Shown: positions 47,432 through 57,779 of the stretch, piece after piece
How positions within the stretch are numbered: the first letter of the stretch is position 1
Layout of the letters: the number at the start of each line of letters is the position of its first letter
Assembly: GCA_907163375.1 (NCBI GenBank)
Contig: CAJQUW010007443.1
Location: forward strand, 1 to 64,000
Length of the DNA: 64,000 nt
Direction of reading: 5' to 3'
Source of the DNA: Prostheceraeus crozeri
Lineage: Eukaryota > Platyhelminthes > Polycladida > Euryleptidae
Position numbers and translations under genes: made by a program
The notes under the pieces: generated by a model
What the model was told of the DNA's origin: nothing
What the model saw: only the letters and a program-made list of their open reading frames with translations
The model's database searches: none

Positions 47432-47827
47432 ATGACAAGCCCTCCGACAACACCAAACACAAAACTCTCTTCTCCATCCTCAACACCAAACGCTCCAACG
47501 AAGGTAGAGAAGGTGTCATTACCAGCGGACAACGAAGAGAGTGTATGTGAGAAGGAGTGTCCCGACTTAACAGGCGTGAGGTGGAAGTATCTCCAGTACG
47601 ATACTGACGATGTGATGGAGATCACCAGCACCAAGTTCCTCCACCAATTATGGGAGTGGTACACCCCTAACTCCCAGCCACGAACTATGGCGGAGTGGGA
47701 GAATATTGACAAAGTGAGGCTCGCAGTGGAAGAACGATTAAAGCAAGTGAACTGTTTTTGTTATCTATGTGAAGCCAGACTCTGGGACGATATTGACGAT
47801 GAAGACCTTTTGAAATACATGCCATAA
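47432..47827 (+). CDS. Small acidic hypothetical protein, copy B (131 aa)
   Basis: Relative of the 147-codon gene of copy A, with in-frame losses in the N-terminal linker and a small insertion (CEKECPD versus CEECPD). The conserved domain (LHQLWEWYTP, CFCYLCEARLWDD) is intact. Indels that keep the frame support real coding function. Confidence 0.65.
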   Translation: MTSPPTTPNTKLSSPSSTPNAPTKVEKVSLPADNEESVCEKECPDLTGVRWKYLQYDTDDVMEITSTKFLHQLWEWYTPNSQPRTMAEWENIDKVRLAVEERLKQVNCFCYLCEARLWDDIDDEDLLKYMP

Positions 47828-47879
47828 TAAATTTTTATTTCGTATTATCTTTGCTTTCATACTGACTTACTTGAGCGGG

Positions 47880-48290
47880 GCTTCAGTGGATGATTTAACC
47901 ATGTATACTTTTTCATTTGGAAATAGTAGCACGCTTAGTCTAACTTGTAAATCTTAAAACATTTCATATGGACGATGATGGTAGATGAAATAGTGTCAAA
48001 TAAAATTAAGATAGCTTACACTTCTGATACAGGGATAGCAATCGACTGCGATCCATGTGTAAAGAGCTTGTTAGACTACGGATGGGCTTAAGTGGATGAT
48101 TTAACCATGTATACTTTTTCATTTGGAAATAGTAGCACGCTTAGTCTAACTTGTAAATCTTAAAACATTTCATATGGACGATGATGATAGTAGATGAAAT
48201 AGTGTCAAATAAAATTAAGATAGCTTACAGTTCTGATACAGGGATAGCAATCGACTGCGATCCATGTGTAAAGAGCTTGTTAGACTACGG
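47880..48290. repeat. Two tandem ~200-bp direct repeats, copy B
   Basis: Inverted counterpart of 3692-4095; unit boundary at about 48085. One unit has an extra GAT in the GATGATGATAG stretch. Confidence 0.8.
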
Positions 48291-48640
48291 AAGAGAGAAG
48301 TGTGTTATGTTGCGTGTGGCGCGTGAGTGTCCTCCCATTTCATTCCATTCATCAATTCATCTCATTGATAGAGACAGGTAGAACCCATGGTTCTCATAAC
48401 GTATGCAATGGAAAGTTTTAGGCAACCTTCGACAGTTGGCTACATGTCGCCCTGACGCGAATGCATACTACGTTGAGACAGAGGCAATCACTTGCAAACA
48501 TGACGCAGAGAGGTTAAACAAGATTGACCATTGCCGAATGTCCCTTGCGGTATACATAGCTACGGGTTTCACCGCCGCCCTTTACAGGAACGCCCGTCGA
48601 AAGGAAGTATTACACCGAACTTCATTTGCAACGTTCAAGT
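48291..48640. other. Non-coding conserved stretch, copy B
   Basis: Inverted counterpart of 3351-3690. An open frame at 48403-48786 exists on the + strand, but its copy A equivalent runs into different flanks and its last part is the module repeat, so I do not call it a gene. Confidence 0.45.
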
Positions 48641-48775
48641 TGACTGATAGCAGATTCAACTTAATGATAGTATTCGCCAGTCCGAAGACTGCCCAGGGCA
48701 AACCGCGTGGAGGTTCTATCATGTCTTGCCCCATGGTGACCCTTGAGAGAGCTGATGGTTCATTCTCGGGGAGTG
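48640..48775 (-). repeat. Promoter-like module repeat R3, copy B
   Basis: Inverted counterpart of 3209-3350, between the noncoding stretch and the 83-codon-type pseudogene. Confidence 0.8.
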
Positions 48776-48786
48776 AATTAAGTTGA

Positions 48787-49041
48787 CTATTGGCTTGAAT
48801 AGTCAATAGGTATGACGGTTAGGTTCTCATAGACCCTATACCGCCGAGGTCGTGCTGGTGCATCTGGCACCTTTCGGATGCGAGTGGTTTTAGGAGTCTA
48901 CACCTCATCCGTCCAAACGATCCTCTTGATCTTCCCCTTCTTCTCATCCTCTTCATCCCACTCGTCGAGGATGACGAACTCGGGAATGGGGTTGTCTTCA
49001 TCGATGAAGACGGGAATGCTGTTGGCAGATGTTGCTTCCAT
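48787..49041 (-). pseudogene. Small acidic ORF, copy B (nonsense)
   Basis: Counterpart of 2941-3192. The ATG at 49041 is kept; TAG at 48898-48900 replaces a Trp codon. Confidence 0.65.
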
Positions 49042-49156
49042 CATGACTTGAAATTGAATGAGAAGCGCTACAATCTTCTGGCTTATGTAGGGTTTTCAAC
49101 AATGAATTGCTGAACAGAGAATCAGAATGCTTCAGGGATAGCAATCGACTGCATAA

Positions 49157-49300
49157 CGTTCAAGTTAACTGATAGCAGATTCAACTTAATGATAGTATTC
49201 GCCAGTCCGAAGACTGCCCAGGGCAAACCGCGAGGAGGTTCTATCAAATCTTGCCCCATGGTGGCCCTTAAGAGAGCCGGTGGTTCGTTCTCGGGAGTAA
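49157..49300 (-). repeat. Promoter-like module repeat R2, copy B
   Basis: Inverted counterpart of 2685-2827, upstream of the small acidic ORF. Confidence 0.8.
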
Positions 49301-49343
49301 CGTCATCTTACACCCTACCAATTCTGCTGAGAGAGTCTTTGAC

Positions 49344-49574
49344 TCTCTCTTTGGTAGCACTGTCGACTTCCACACTAACTGGCGCATGGCTAAAAAGTGG
49401 AATGTAGTGCCATTCCGTTGGATTGACAACAGTTGCTGTCATCGGATTGCCAATCCGAGCAAGATTATTGTGGACTCTGTCTTGCTCCTCTAGCCTGACA
49501 AACTCCTCAAATAAATTTCACGGCCTTAACTGCGGTCCGCGAGGAGAGCTGACTTGATTGTTCGGCGTCTGCAT
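49344..49574 (-). pseudogene. 75-codon-type ORF, copy B (nonsense)
   Basis: Counterpart of 2408-2635. ATG at 49572-49574; TGA at 49518-49520 replaces CGA, and the ancestral TAG has become GAG. Confidence 0.65.
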
Positions 49575-49631
49575 GATTGAAATGAAATGAAATGAGAGGC
49601 AGTGGTTTATATACCCCTCTAACGCGACGCA

Positions 49632-49775
49632 ACGTTCAAGTTGACTGATAGCAGATTCAACTTAATGATAGTATTCGCCAGTTCGAAGACTGCCCAGGGC
49701 AAACCGCGTGGAGGTTCTATCATGTCTTGCCCCTAGGTGGCCCTTAAGAGAGCCGATGGTTCGTTCTTGGGAGTG
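49632..49775 (-). repeat. Promoter-like module repeat R1, copy B
   Basis: Inverted counterpart of 2209-2351. A TATA-type TATATACCCC on the + strand (about 49606-49616) corresponds to the TATA box of the tiny ORF. Confidence 0.8.
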
Positions 49776-49870
49776 TCGTGATGGGGTGGTGAAGGCAGGC
49801 AAAGATCTGCAATGAAAATGATATGTATTAGAATAGGATATACTATCTTATTTGCTTTTCACTTACCAAG

Positions 49871-51028
49871 TTAGTCATCCTCAGGCAGTCTCGCGGGCTT
49901 CCTGACTGAAAATTTTTGTAAATAGCCGCGCATACAGAGAGTGGCTTGGAGGATTTTTTTACTTGGATGACCATTATAGCAGATTATACTCTCGTCTAGG
50001 CTTTGGTTGACGAGGACTTGACCGTCCAGATGGTTATCCCGAATAGGGATGTGGAACTCAAACATTCTGTCCTCATTCACACGATTCCACTCATTCCTCA
50101 TGCGCTCCAACTTTGCAAACGCCTCTCTCTCATCCCCCTGCCTACTCACACTCCTCTCCAACTCAGCATTCCTCGCTCTCAACACACTCATCTCCTTCAT
50201 CATCTCCTCAAACTTCGCTTCTGCCTCTCCCATTCTCCTCTCCGCAGCACTCGCCCTCTTCTCACACTCATCATTCTTGTCTTCCAACACTCGCACATTC
50301 TCCTTCAACTCTTTCACAACACGCCTCATACGGATATTCTCATCTGCCACCTCCTTACATTTCACCTCCTTCATTTTCAGCTCACTCAACTCACTCAACG
50401 TTCTCTCATTCACCTTCTTCAAACTTTCGTACCGATCAACCAACAAAGCATGTGCCGCTTGCTGCGACACATGCTTCTTTTCCATGTCCCACCGCGCCGA
50501 CTGCTTCCGTACCCCACCACTCTTCACTTTTGGGGAAGATGAGCTCTTCGGGGGGTTGGCGATGACAATGTTTGACACCTCCGACGACGAAGAGATCAAC
50601 TTCCTCACACGCTTCCTCACTCGCTCCCTATCCAAATCCACATCATCCTCATCATCACTCTCAAGCACTCTCTTTCGCTCAATCTCAGCCTCCAACGACG
50701 CAACTGCTCTCGCCAACTCATCATTCTCAACAACATTCTCAACAGCATTCTCAATCGCCAACATTCGCTCCTTCTCAGCATTCATCAACTCCACAAATCT
50801 CAAATTGGTCACCAACCCTCCTATGCACTCACCATGCCTCAAATAAAACTCGGCCTCCTTCCTAACAACCAACAGCACCCTGCACTTCACACAGGCAACC
50901 CTACTCAGGATAACCATGTGGTCGGCCCCTGCCTTCTTGATGTGGTCCTTGAGACCGTCTCGGCGGTTAATTCGGCCGCATACACACATTTTAATGTGAA
51001 ATTTCTTATTTTTGTCATTGTTGACCAT
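49871..51028 (-). CDS. Coiled-coil protein, copy B (385 aa)
   Basis: Open throughout. The ATG at 51028 (MVNNDKNKKFHIKM) matches the copy A start; the frame extends further up to 51085, but that part lies across the predicted splice acceptor. N-terminal Cys motifs (MCVCGRIN, CVKCRVL, HGECIGG) with His between them suggest a zinc-binding fold, followed by an acidic stretch, RERVRKRVRK, and a coiled coil from about residue 175 to 320 (LKKVNERTLSELSELKM, ENVRVLEDKN). The C-terminus FEFHIPIRDNHLDGQVL is well conserved. No family assigned. Confidence 0.75.
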   Translation of the reverse strand: MVNNDKNKKFHIKMCVCGRINRRDGLKDHIKKAGADHMVILSRVACVKCRVLLVVRKEAEFYLRHGECIGGLVTNLRFVELMNAEKERMLAIENAVENVVENDELARAVASLEAEIERKRVLESDDEDDVDLDRERVRKRVRKLISSSSEVSNIVIANPPKSSSSPKVKSGGVRKQSARWDMEKKHVSQQAAHALLVDRYESLKKVNERTLSELSELKMKEVKCKEVADENIRMRRVVKELKENVRVLEDKNDECEKRASAAERRMGEAEAKFEEMMKEMSVLRARNAELERSVSRQGDEREAFAKLERMRNEWNRVNEDRMFEFHIPIRDNHLDGQVLVNQSLDESIICYNGHPSKKILQATLCMRGYLQKFSVRKPARLPEDD

Positions 51029-51830
51029 GGCTGCGATTTTATCGTTAACTGTAAGATAATGAAATTTGTATAAGTTTGGAATCATTTAGTACAGTCATAT
51101 TCCTAAAGCATTACACTTAGTCAGGAATGATAGATTTGAGTGTAGTGAGTGGCACTCGATCCCGTCGACAGCCCGAAGGCCTTGTACTGATCACTAGGGA
51201 AGTGAGAGATCTTCCCCGATACCCGCTCTTTACAGCTGAAGACATCATTGTCACTGCCCCGAAGTGGTAACAGGAACGCCGAGTCAAAGGTAGTGATCAG
51301 TAGCTGGGATCTAACCCCTCAAAGCTGCCTTAGACTTAGTTAAATTTCAAATCTGATAGCAGATTTGAACTCAGCATACTTGAAAACCTTAGTCTACATG
51401 TTAAAACTTTGAAAAAACTGAAAATTAAGAATTTTTAAAAATTCCGCATTTTACTACTCATACTACTTTTAAAAAATTTTATCAGTAGTAAAAACACTAT
51501 CAAACTCTATCATACAAACTTTGAAGTAAGAAGATAGCTTGCCTACTTCAAAAGATAGAGTCCTTTGAAACACCCGATATCGGGAGCTCAGAGCGACGAC
51601 CGTCGCTTACCTCGTCTTTCGATGAAGTGATCAGACTTACGTTGTCGGGGGTTTATATATGCTCGGAAGAAAACTTAAAATGGCTCTATCTCCGAAAGTA
51701 TTCATTGTAGCGACATGCGGTTTGTTGCAAACGATTTGTCTCATCATTCTCTATCATATGACACCTGAACCATTCTCATATGACTACAGGAAGTTGGTCC
51801 GTCAGCACATGTCCATGTAACATGCCAGAA
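51029..51830 (-). promoter_or_regulatory. 5' control region and leader intron of the coiled-coil gene, copy B
   Basis: Mirror of 130-932. It contains the inverted TATA (GTTTATATATGC at about 51651-51662), the donor (CTTACCTCGTC, about 51609-51620) and the acceptor region near 51046. No coding frame otherwise. Confidence 0.5.
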
Positions 51831-51959
51831 GTGAAAAAATTCCTAAGTGTGAGAGCTCCAGTGTGGTGAAAATTTTGAAAAATTTAAAACTTCCGAATTT
51901 CGACCTGGGACCTTTAACAAAACATTTTTCATCAAATTTCACTGACCTCCCCCCCTCGT

Positions 51960-53240
51960 TCAGTGAAATTTGATGAAAAATGTTTTGGTGACGGTCCCAG
52001 GTCGAAATGCCACACTTTGGAAAATTTTCAAAATTTTGCCCATACAAAGTCACTCTGACACTTAGGATTTTTTCAGGTGAGTTCCGACCTAAAATCTTGT
52101 AACAGCTTTAACTTTTGAACGGCTGGTCCGATTGACTCGCGGAAAAAAATGTCGTCCAGCAGTTTTTTCTCCTCTTTCAAACGAGTAGCTGTAAGACAAA
52201 ATCCGTCCACTAGAACCAAAGTTAGAAGATCGCTGTCGGGGGGGGGTCAGCGAAATTTGATGAAAAATGTTTTGGTGACGGTCCCAGGTCGAAATGCCAC
52301 ACTTTGGAAAATTTTCAAAATTTTGCCCATACAAAGCCACTCTGACACTTAGGATTTTTTCAGGTGAGCTCCGACCTAAAATCTTGTAACAGCTCTAACT
52401 TTTGAACGGCTGGTCCGATTGACTTGCGGCAAAAAATGTCGTCCAGCAGTTTTTTCTCCTCTTTCAAACGAGTAGCTGTAAGACAAAATCCGTCCACTAG
52501 AACCAAAGTTAGAAGATCGCTGTCGGGGGGGGGGGGTCAGCGAAATTTGATGAAAAATGTTTTGGTGACGGTCCCAGGTCGAAATGCCACACTTTGGAAA
52601 ATTTTCAAAATTTTGCCCATACAAAGCCACTCTGACACTTAGGATTTTTTCAGGTGAGCTCCGACCTAAAATCTTGTAACAGCTCTAACTTTTGAACGGC
52701 TGGTCCGATTGACTTGCGGCAAAAAATGTCGTCCAGCAGTTTTTTCTCCTCTTTCAAACGAGTAGCTGTAAGACAAAATCCGTCCACTAGAACCAAAGTT
52801 AGAAGATCGCTGTCGGGGGGGGGGGGGTCAGCGAAATTTGATGAAAAATGTTTTGGTGACGGTCCCAGGTCGAAATGCCACACTTTGGAAAATTTTCAAA
52901 ATTTTGCCCATACAAAGCCACTCTGACACTTAGGATTTTTTCAGGTGAGCTCCGACCTAAAATCTTGTAACAGCTCTAACTTTTGAACGGCTGGTCCGAT
53001 TGACTTGCGGCAAAAAATGTCGTCCAGCAGTTTTTTCTCCTCTTTCAAACGAGTAGCTGTAAGACAAAATCCGTCCACTAGAACCAAAGTTAGAAGATCG
53101 CTGTCGGGGGGGGGGGGTCAGCGAAATTTGATGAAAAATGTTTTGGTGACGGTCCCAGGTCGAAATGTCACACTTTCGAAAATTTTCAAAATTTTGCCCA
53201 TACAAAGCCACTCTGACACTTAGGATTTTTTCAGGTGAGC
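51960..53240. repeat. 290-bp tandem array in the right terminal repeat of copy B
   Basis: The phrase TTTGATGAAAAATGTTTTGG recurs at about 51969, 52256, 52546, 52837 and 53127, spacing 287, 290, 291 and 290. Each unit contains GGTCCGATTGACT, CAAACGAGTAGCTGTAAGAC and, from the second unit on, a poly-G run of roughly 7 to 13 bases at the unit joint. Copy B's left end and copy A's right end have only two units. All frames here are repeat artefacts. Confidence 0.92.
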
Positions 53241-53765
53241 TCCGACCTAAAATCTTAAATGGCGTCTCACATCTAAACGAAGACAGATATGAACAAGCCG
53301 ATTCTTTCAGTGAATTTGTCTCACTCTTAGCTTTCAAACGAGCTATGGCACGACAAAATCCGTCCACTGGAAGCCAAAATCGAAGCGAGCTCTGCCGAGG
53401 GGGGGGGGCAGGTCAGCGAAAATTTTTCTCTCCGATTGACTTGAAACTCACCATACCGATGCAGAATTTCACGCTGAATCCGAATCTGGCCTCCGTTTTC
53501 ACATCCGAGCACTGCTTCCACTCGAAACAGCCCATTTTCAACCCAACATTCATCAGATTGCACGAAAAACATCACACACTATAGCCTCAAGACAAAACCT
53601 GGCGGTCGCCCAAGACCACCACGACACTCTGTCGTTCCAGAGGGGGGGGAGTCAGACTCGAAGCACCACGGCGGCCGACCACGACACTCTGCCGTTCCAG
53701 AGGGGGGGGACGTCAGCGACGGCGGCCATCTTGCGCGGTCCAGTGGTGGAGTTTTGCTTACTACT
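53241..53765. repeat. Outer right terminal repeat of copy B
   Basis: Inverted match to 29483-30030, including GGCCATCTTGCGCGGTCCAG and the CTTACTACT end. Confidence 0.92.
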
Positions 53766-54146
53766 AATCGTATTATTTGTCGTAAATTGAACTTTTTAAC
53801 TTTTTGTCTGAATATGGAAACATAATTTTTGCTACATTTCAAGATTTTTAAATCTTACTATATGCAAATTACATTACAATTTAAGATTTTTAGGTCACAT
53901 TTGGTTATATTGTAAGCTTTTTGGGTCATGTTTTTTCGATTTCTAGGTCATAAAAAATTGCCCAATAACTGATAGATAGTACAGCATCACTGAGAAGTCT
54001 AATACTCAGAAATAGTATAATCTTACAGTTGCAATCACGCAAAATCTCACAAGATTATCAACTTACAAAATTAATGCTTACAAAATCTTACAATACTTAC
54101 AGAAATAGAATCTTTTAACACTCAGAAAGAATACAATATATAAATC
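53766..54146. other. AT-rich flank, nothing recognised
   Basis: Host-type AT-rich sequence with several AAGATTTTTA / AATCTTACA-like phrases but no gene. Confidence 0.5.
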
Positions 54147-54593
54147 AAAAAAGTTATCAGCTAGCCAAGCTGCTGTATTATTATTCAATCTTACAAATTT
54201 TCACCGATATGACGACCTGTTCACGTAAAAAGGATTTTCAAATTACATCTTGCATAAAAATCAAAATATCAATGTATGACAAGTTGAACATTCATCTTTG
54301 TTATTGAGGCTTGGTTTCATTATTGAGGCAGGTTTGGTAAAATTTTACAGTCAAAATCATAGCGTTGATACAAACAGCATTAACCTACGTTTCAGAGAGG
54401 CCATATTAATAAAATCTATGAAACCTAGCCTCAATAACAAAGATGAATGTTCAAATTATCAGACATTGATATTTTGATTTTTATGCAAGATGTAATTTGA
54501 AAATCCTTTTTACGTGAACAGGCCGTCATATCGGTGAAAATTTGTAAGATTGAATAATAATACAGCAGCTTGGCTAACTGATAACTTTTTTTA
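54147..54593. repeat. Fold-back (long inverted repeat) element
   Basis: Arms of about 170 bp at 54147-54320 and 54417-54593 are complementary with few mismatches, for example AAAAAAGTTATCAG ... TGAACATTCATC against its inverse. The loop is about 95 bp. The arms start at AAAAAGTTATCAG on both sides. It looks like a MITE or fold-back transposon; no flanking duplication is clear. Confidence 0.85.
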
Positions 54594-56134
54594 TTTAACT
54601 TAGATATGCTGCTTAAAGAAAATTATATCTCAATACAATATATAGTTGTACGTAATCAAGAACTTCGTGGGATTGCTGTCTACAGTGAACGACAAAGCAA
54701 GTTCTGTAAATTTATTACAAACTAGAAGAATCATGCGCACTCAACGCTTTTGCGACGGTAGTAAGATTGCACTTAGGAGCAAGAGAAGATCGTTGCAGAT
54801 GCAACACTCGCGGGCAGCTCGCGGGTGTCAACTACAAAAATGTGGGGAGGAAGGGAAGAATAAAAGCGAAAGGACTATGGAGTCAGTAAAATTCGAATCA
54901 AGTTTGACGATTGAAAATTTATATTTGACTCCCGTGGATTAAATTCGGTGCAGGAAATTATTATTAGCGCTGTGTACCATCACGAAATTCAAAGTTGCGT
55001 ACAATTCACTTTACGTTAAAGACTTCAACTAACATAAAAACTTCAACAACTTACTTTCCTATCTGTCAAATGTAGTTGTTAACTTGTCTTATTTTTACTT
55101 TTTCATTCATGCTTCTTCATTATGCTTTCACCATTGCTCATGATTTGAAGAATGATTTGCTTTATTCAAGAGAAGCTTGCAGAATATGTGTTTTCAATGG
55201 CATTTTACTTATTTTCATGACACTTTTTTAATTTGCAAATCAATACATTGTGATATCGGCATACAACTCAGTATTTAAATTCAATAGAATCTTTAGTACA
55301 GTTCCATGGTATCATGATATAAAAATACAATGCATTCGCCTATAAACCTGTAAATTGAGCTTAGGACTTCTTGACTTCTCATTCGTCTATCCACTTTCGA
55401 AGCTAAGTCTTATACACAAAGTCAACATTGAATGAAAGAATTAACGAAAAATCAGCTCCACCAGATATTCACATTTGATGGATATAGGCAGCCGTGTATC
55501 TTGTAGCCTGAAAGCTGGAAATCAGAACCTGTTTGAAGTGCACGATGGCTGAATCAATATCACATTTTCCGACTAGTCATTTCAATTTTTCATCGAATCT
55601 TGTTGTTAAGCCTCCTCTCTCCAGATCGCTTCAATGTTGTTGATTTAAGAGGTCTGGGAGATGCCCTTTTTACACAAAGTGTCAGGAAAGCAGATGATGT
55701 ATCTCCAGACGTGCATTTGACCCTCACACATGGATTTTAAGGACAAGTGCTAAATATCTCACAATGAAGTAATTTCTGTTTCATTGCGTGTAACAAGATG
55801 CACTTCTTGTAAATATGGCTTTAGTACATTGAGTTATTGCGGACGAGATTTGGTAGGCGTGATTTCGATTAACTTCTGGGCCCCGCCGAAAAGGCAGCAG
55901 TCTCGGCTGTGAGCGGCAATTTCCGTTGTGTAACTTTGTAATTCCATGTCACTCTGAGCCTGAGACGTGCGCAGACGTGTAAGTCGGTCTGCTTTTCTTC
56001 GGTCCGACCCAAGCTTGGACCGGTCCTTCCCGCTCACTATCAGCCGCTCGGCCCGTTGTGAATTCTGTTGAGATAATTCAAAAATAAGGGAATGGTCTAT
56101 AATCACTGTGGTGAGAACAATCCTGTAGCATCAC
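54594..56134. other. No convincing gene
   Basis: A 98-codon frame at 54646-54942 and a 90-codon minus-strand frame at 55834-56106 have no motif I recognise. The latter sits upstream of the H2B pseudogene, where a divergent H2A would be expected in a histone cluster, but it does not read as H2A. Confidence 0.5.
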
Positions 56135-56525
56135 TATGGCACCCAAAGTATGGCAAAGCCGCGAAGAAATCTTTCAAAGCTAAGGCCCCTAAGACTGACA
56201 AAAAACGCAAGCGTAGGCTTAAGGAGAGTTATGCCATCTACAAGGTAGATCCATTTACAAGGAGAGCATCTACAAGGTACTCCGTCAGGTGCACCCCGAC
56301 ACTGGCATCTACAGCAAGACCATGTCAATCATGAACAGCTTCGTGAACGACATCTTCGAGCGTATTGCCAACGAGAGCAGCCGACTTGCTCACTAGAACA
56401 AGAAGTGGACTGTCTTCAGTCGGAAGATTCAAACCGCCGTTCGCCTTCTTCTGCCCGGTGAACTTGATAAGCACGCTGTGAGCGAGGGAACAAAGACAGT
56501 CACCAAGTACACTGGCTACAAGTAA
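56135..56525 (+). pseudogene. H2B: Histone H2B pseudogene
   Basis: Read across frames it gives H2B segments in order: [60 protein letters not shown], then [14 protein letters not shown]-like and [17 protein letters not shown]. Breaks: a frameshift soon after the start, a duplicated ATCTACAAGGTA flanking a short insertion near 56240-56275, and TAG in place of the Tyr codon after SRLAH (56394-56396). It ends at TAA 56523-56525. Intronless like normal replication-dependent H2B genes, so it could be a dead member of a histone cluster rather than a retrocopy. Confidence 0.88.
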
Positions 56526-57779
56526 TTATCGTTGCTTCTGTGAACGCTCAAGCGAGACCCTATGGTGATGTTTGACGATGGTGTCTTGTCTGAAATCTAT
56601 ATGCTGGCCCCATCAGAATCAGCGGGATGTTCAGCTTATTCAAACTTCACTGAACTTAATTGATTTCACAGTGACGATTATTTATCTAAATTCATTCTGT
56701 CGCAGAGTTACAGAATATCGTTAACAATGCAGGCAAGCTTCTTTGAAGTGATTTGTAAAACTGAATAAACTTACTTAAAATCAGAGTTAGTTTACTTACC
56801 TAGTCAGAAGGTCGGGACGCGGTTCATGACTTCTTGATCTGATACAATTGCACCCTTTACAAGTTTTGCAAGATAAAAGCGGCAATACAGCGTACTTCTT
56901 GCCAAATATCAAGCATCTGGGACCTGTTTCATAAAATTAAGCAGTCCGACATGTATCAGTAACATTTTCAGCAGTAAAATATAAAACACTGATTTAAATT
57001 GTGTTTCACAAAAATCAATTTTAGCGACTGAACATTAATCAATGATGTAAATTGCGCTTCATAAAGATTTCTGACTGGTGAAAACACTGACATACATCAA
57101 TCTAATTGATTGATTAAAGCGATTGTGGATCATTGTAGAATCAAAATCATGGAACCAATGGTCGTAATTAACTTAAAGATGTTCACGTAAATGGATTCAC
57201 TATTTTATTCAGAACAAAAATATAACTTAATTAAGTGAATAATAAAGTCATAGCTAAGATAACTCAGCTAATCTATCTGTATAAATATAGTTGAATTCTA
57301 ACCGCATCGATTTCTTTGATTCTAACTATAGAAATACGATGCTGCATAGTAATGAAGGACTCGAGAGGACGTGGCATCGAAAACAAAAGGCACGTCCTGA
57401 ACATTCGTTTTCATGACATCTCAAATTACCATCAGCAAACAAATTGTTATCCATTCTAGCCCAAAGTGAAAAACGGATTTCTATGATTCTAACCATATAC
57501 AACTCAATTCTATACACAGGCATGCGGAGCAAGAGGGGTAGTGAGGGCTGAGGTTCCTTTCAATTATCATTCGCTCTCGCAGCACCTCAGCAATTTTCAG
57601 CCAGATACATTGATCATGGAATATAATTCATCAATAGGATATGTATCAAAGATAAACAAGCGAGACAGATATTTCCTTGATATTTTATAATGATCTATTT
57701 TTCATCGCCGTCCACGTACATGTAAGTAGTAAGCCCGTGCCAAAAACAAATCCAGTGCGGTGCAGTGATGAATCATGGA
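56526..57779. other. No gene seen
   Basis: AT-rich intergenic DNA. Two near-identical phrases, CGATTTCTTTGATTCTAACTAT (57307-57328) and the related GGATTTCTATGATTCTAACCAT (57474-57495), are the only repeat noticed. No histone-type 3' stem-loop was identified after the pseudogene. Confidence 0.45.

Larger units (their letters stand above)
29483..53765 (+). mobile_element. Maverick/Polinton copy B, both ends present
   Basis: About 24.3 kb, starting AGTAGTAAG and ending CTTACTACT in inverted orientation, with GC-rich terminal sequences matching over at least ~550 bp. Gene order equals copy A. Lesions: damaged start of the polymerase-module paralogue, frameshift in the basic structural-like gene, nonsense in penton-like gene 1, +1 frameshift in the polymerase, nonsense in both tiny promoter-module ORFs. 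Flanking 6-mers (CAGTTG left, AATCGT right) do not form the 6-bp duplication usual for Polintons. Confidence 0.93.

Noticed and set aside
48403-48786. 127-codon + strand frame in copy B (and 3164-3577 minus in copy A)
   Set aside because: It runs from the conserved noncoding stretch into the module repeat and its end differs between copies; the shared part of the protein is the module repeat read in reverse.
51802-53584. Repeated small frames such as MRQKMSSSSFFSSF in the tandem array
   Set aside because: They repeat with the 290-bp unit and follow non-coding terminal DNA.
54646-54942. 98-codon ORF as a host gene
   Set aside because: No motif, no neighbouring splice or promoter evidence, AT-rich context.
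55834-56106. Divergent histone H2A opposite the H2B pseudogene
   Set aside because: None of the H2A landmark segments can be read in any frame here.
1-56960. A single chromosomal palindrome centred near 28475
   Set aside because: The symmetry stops at 26981 and 29483, where both copies show the same terminal sequence, and the 2.5-kb spacer is not symmetric. Two TIR-bounded elements in opposite orientation explain it better.
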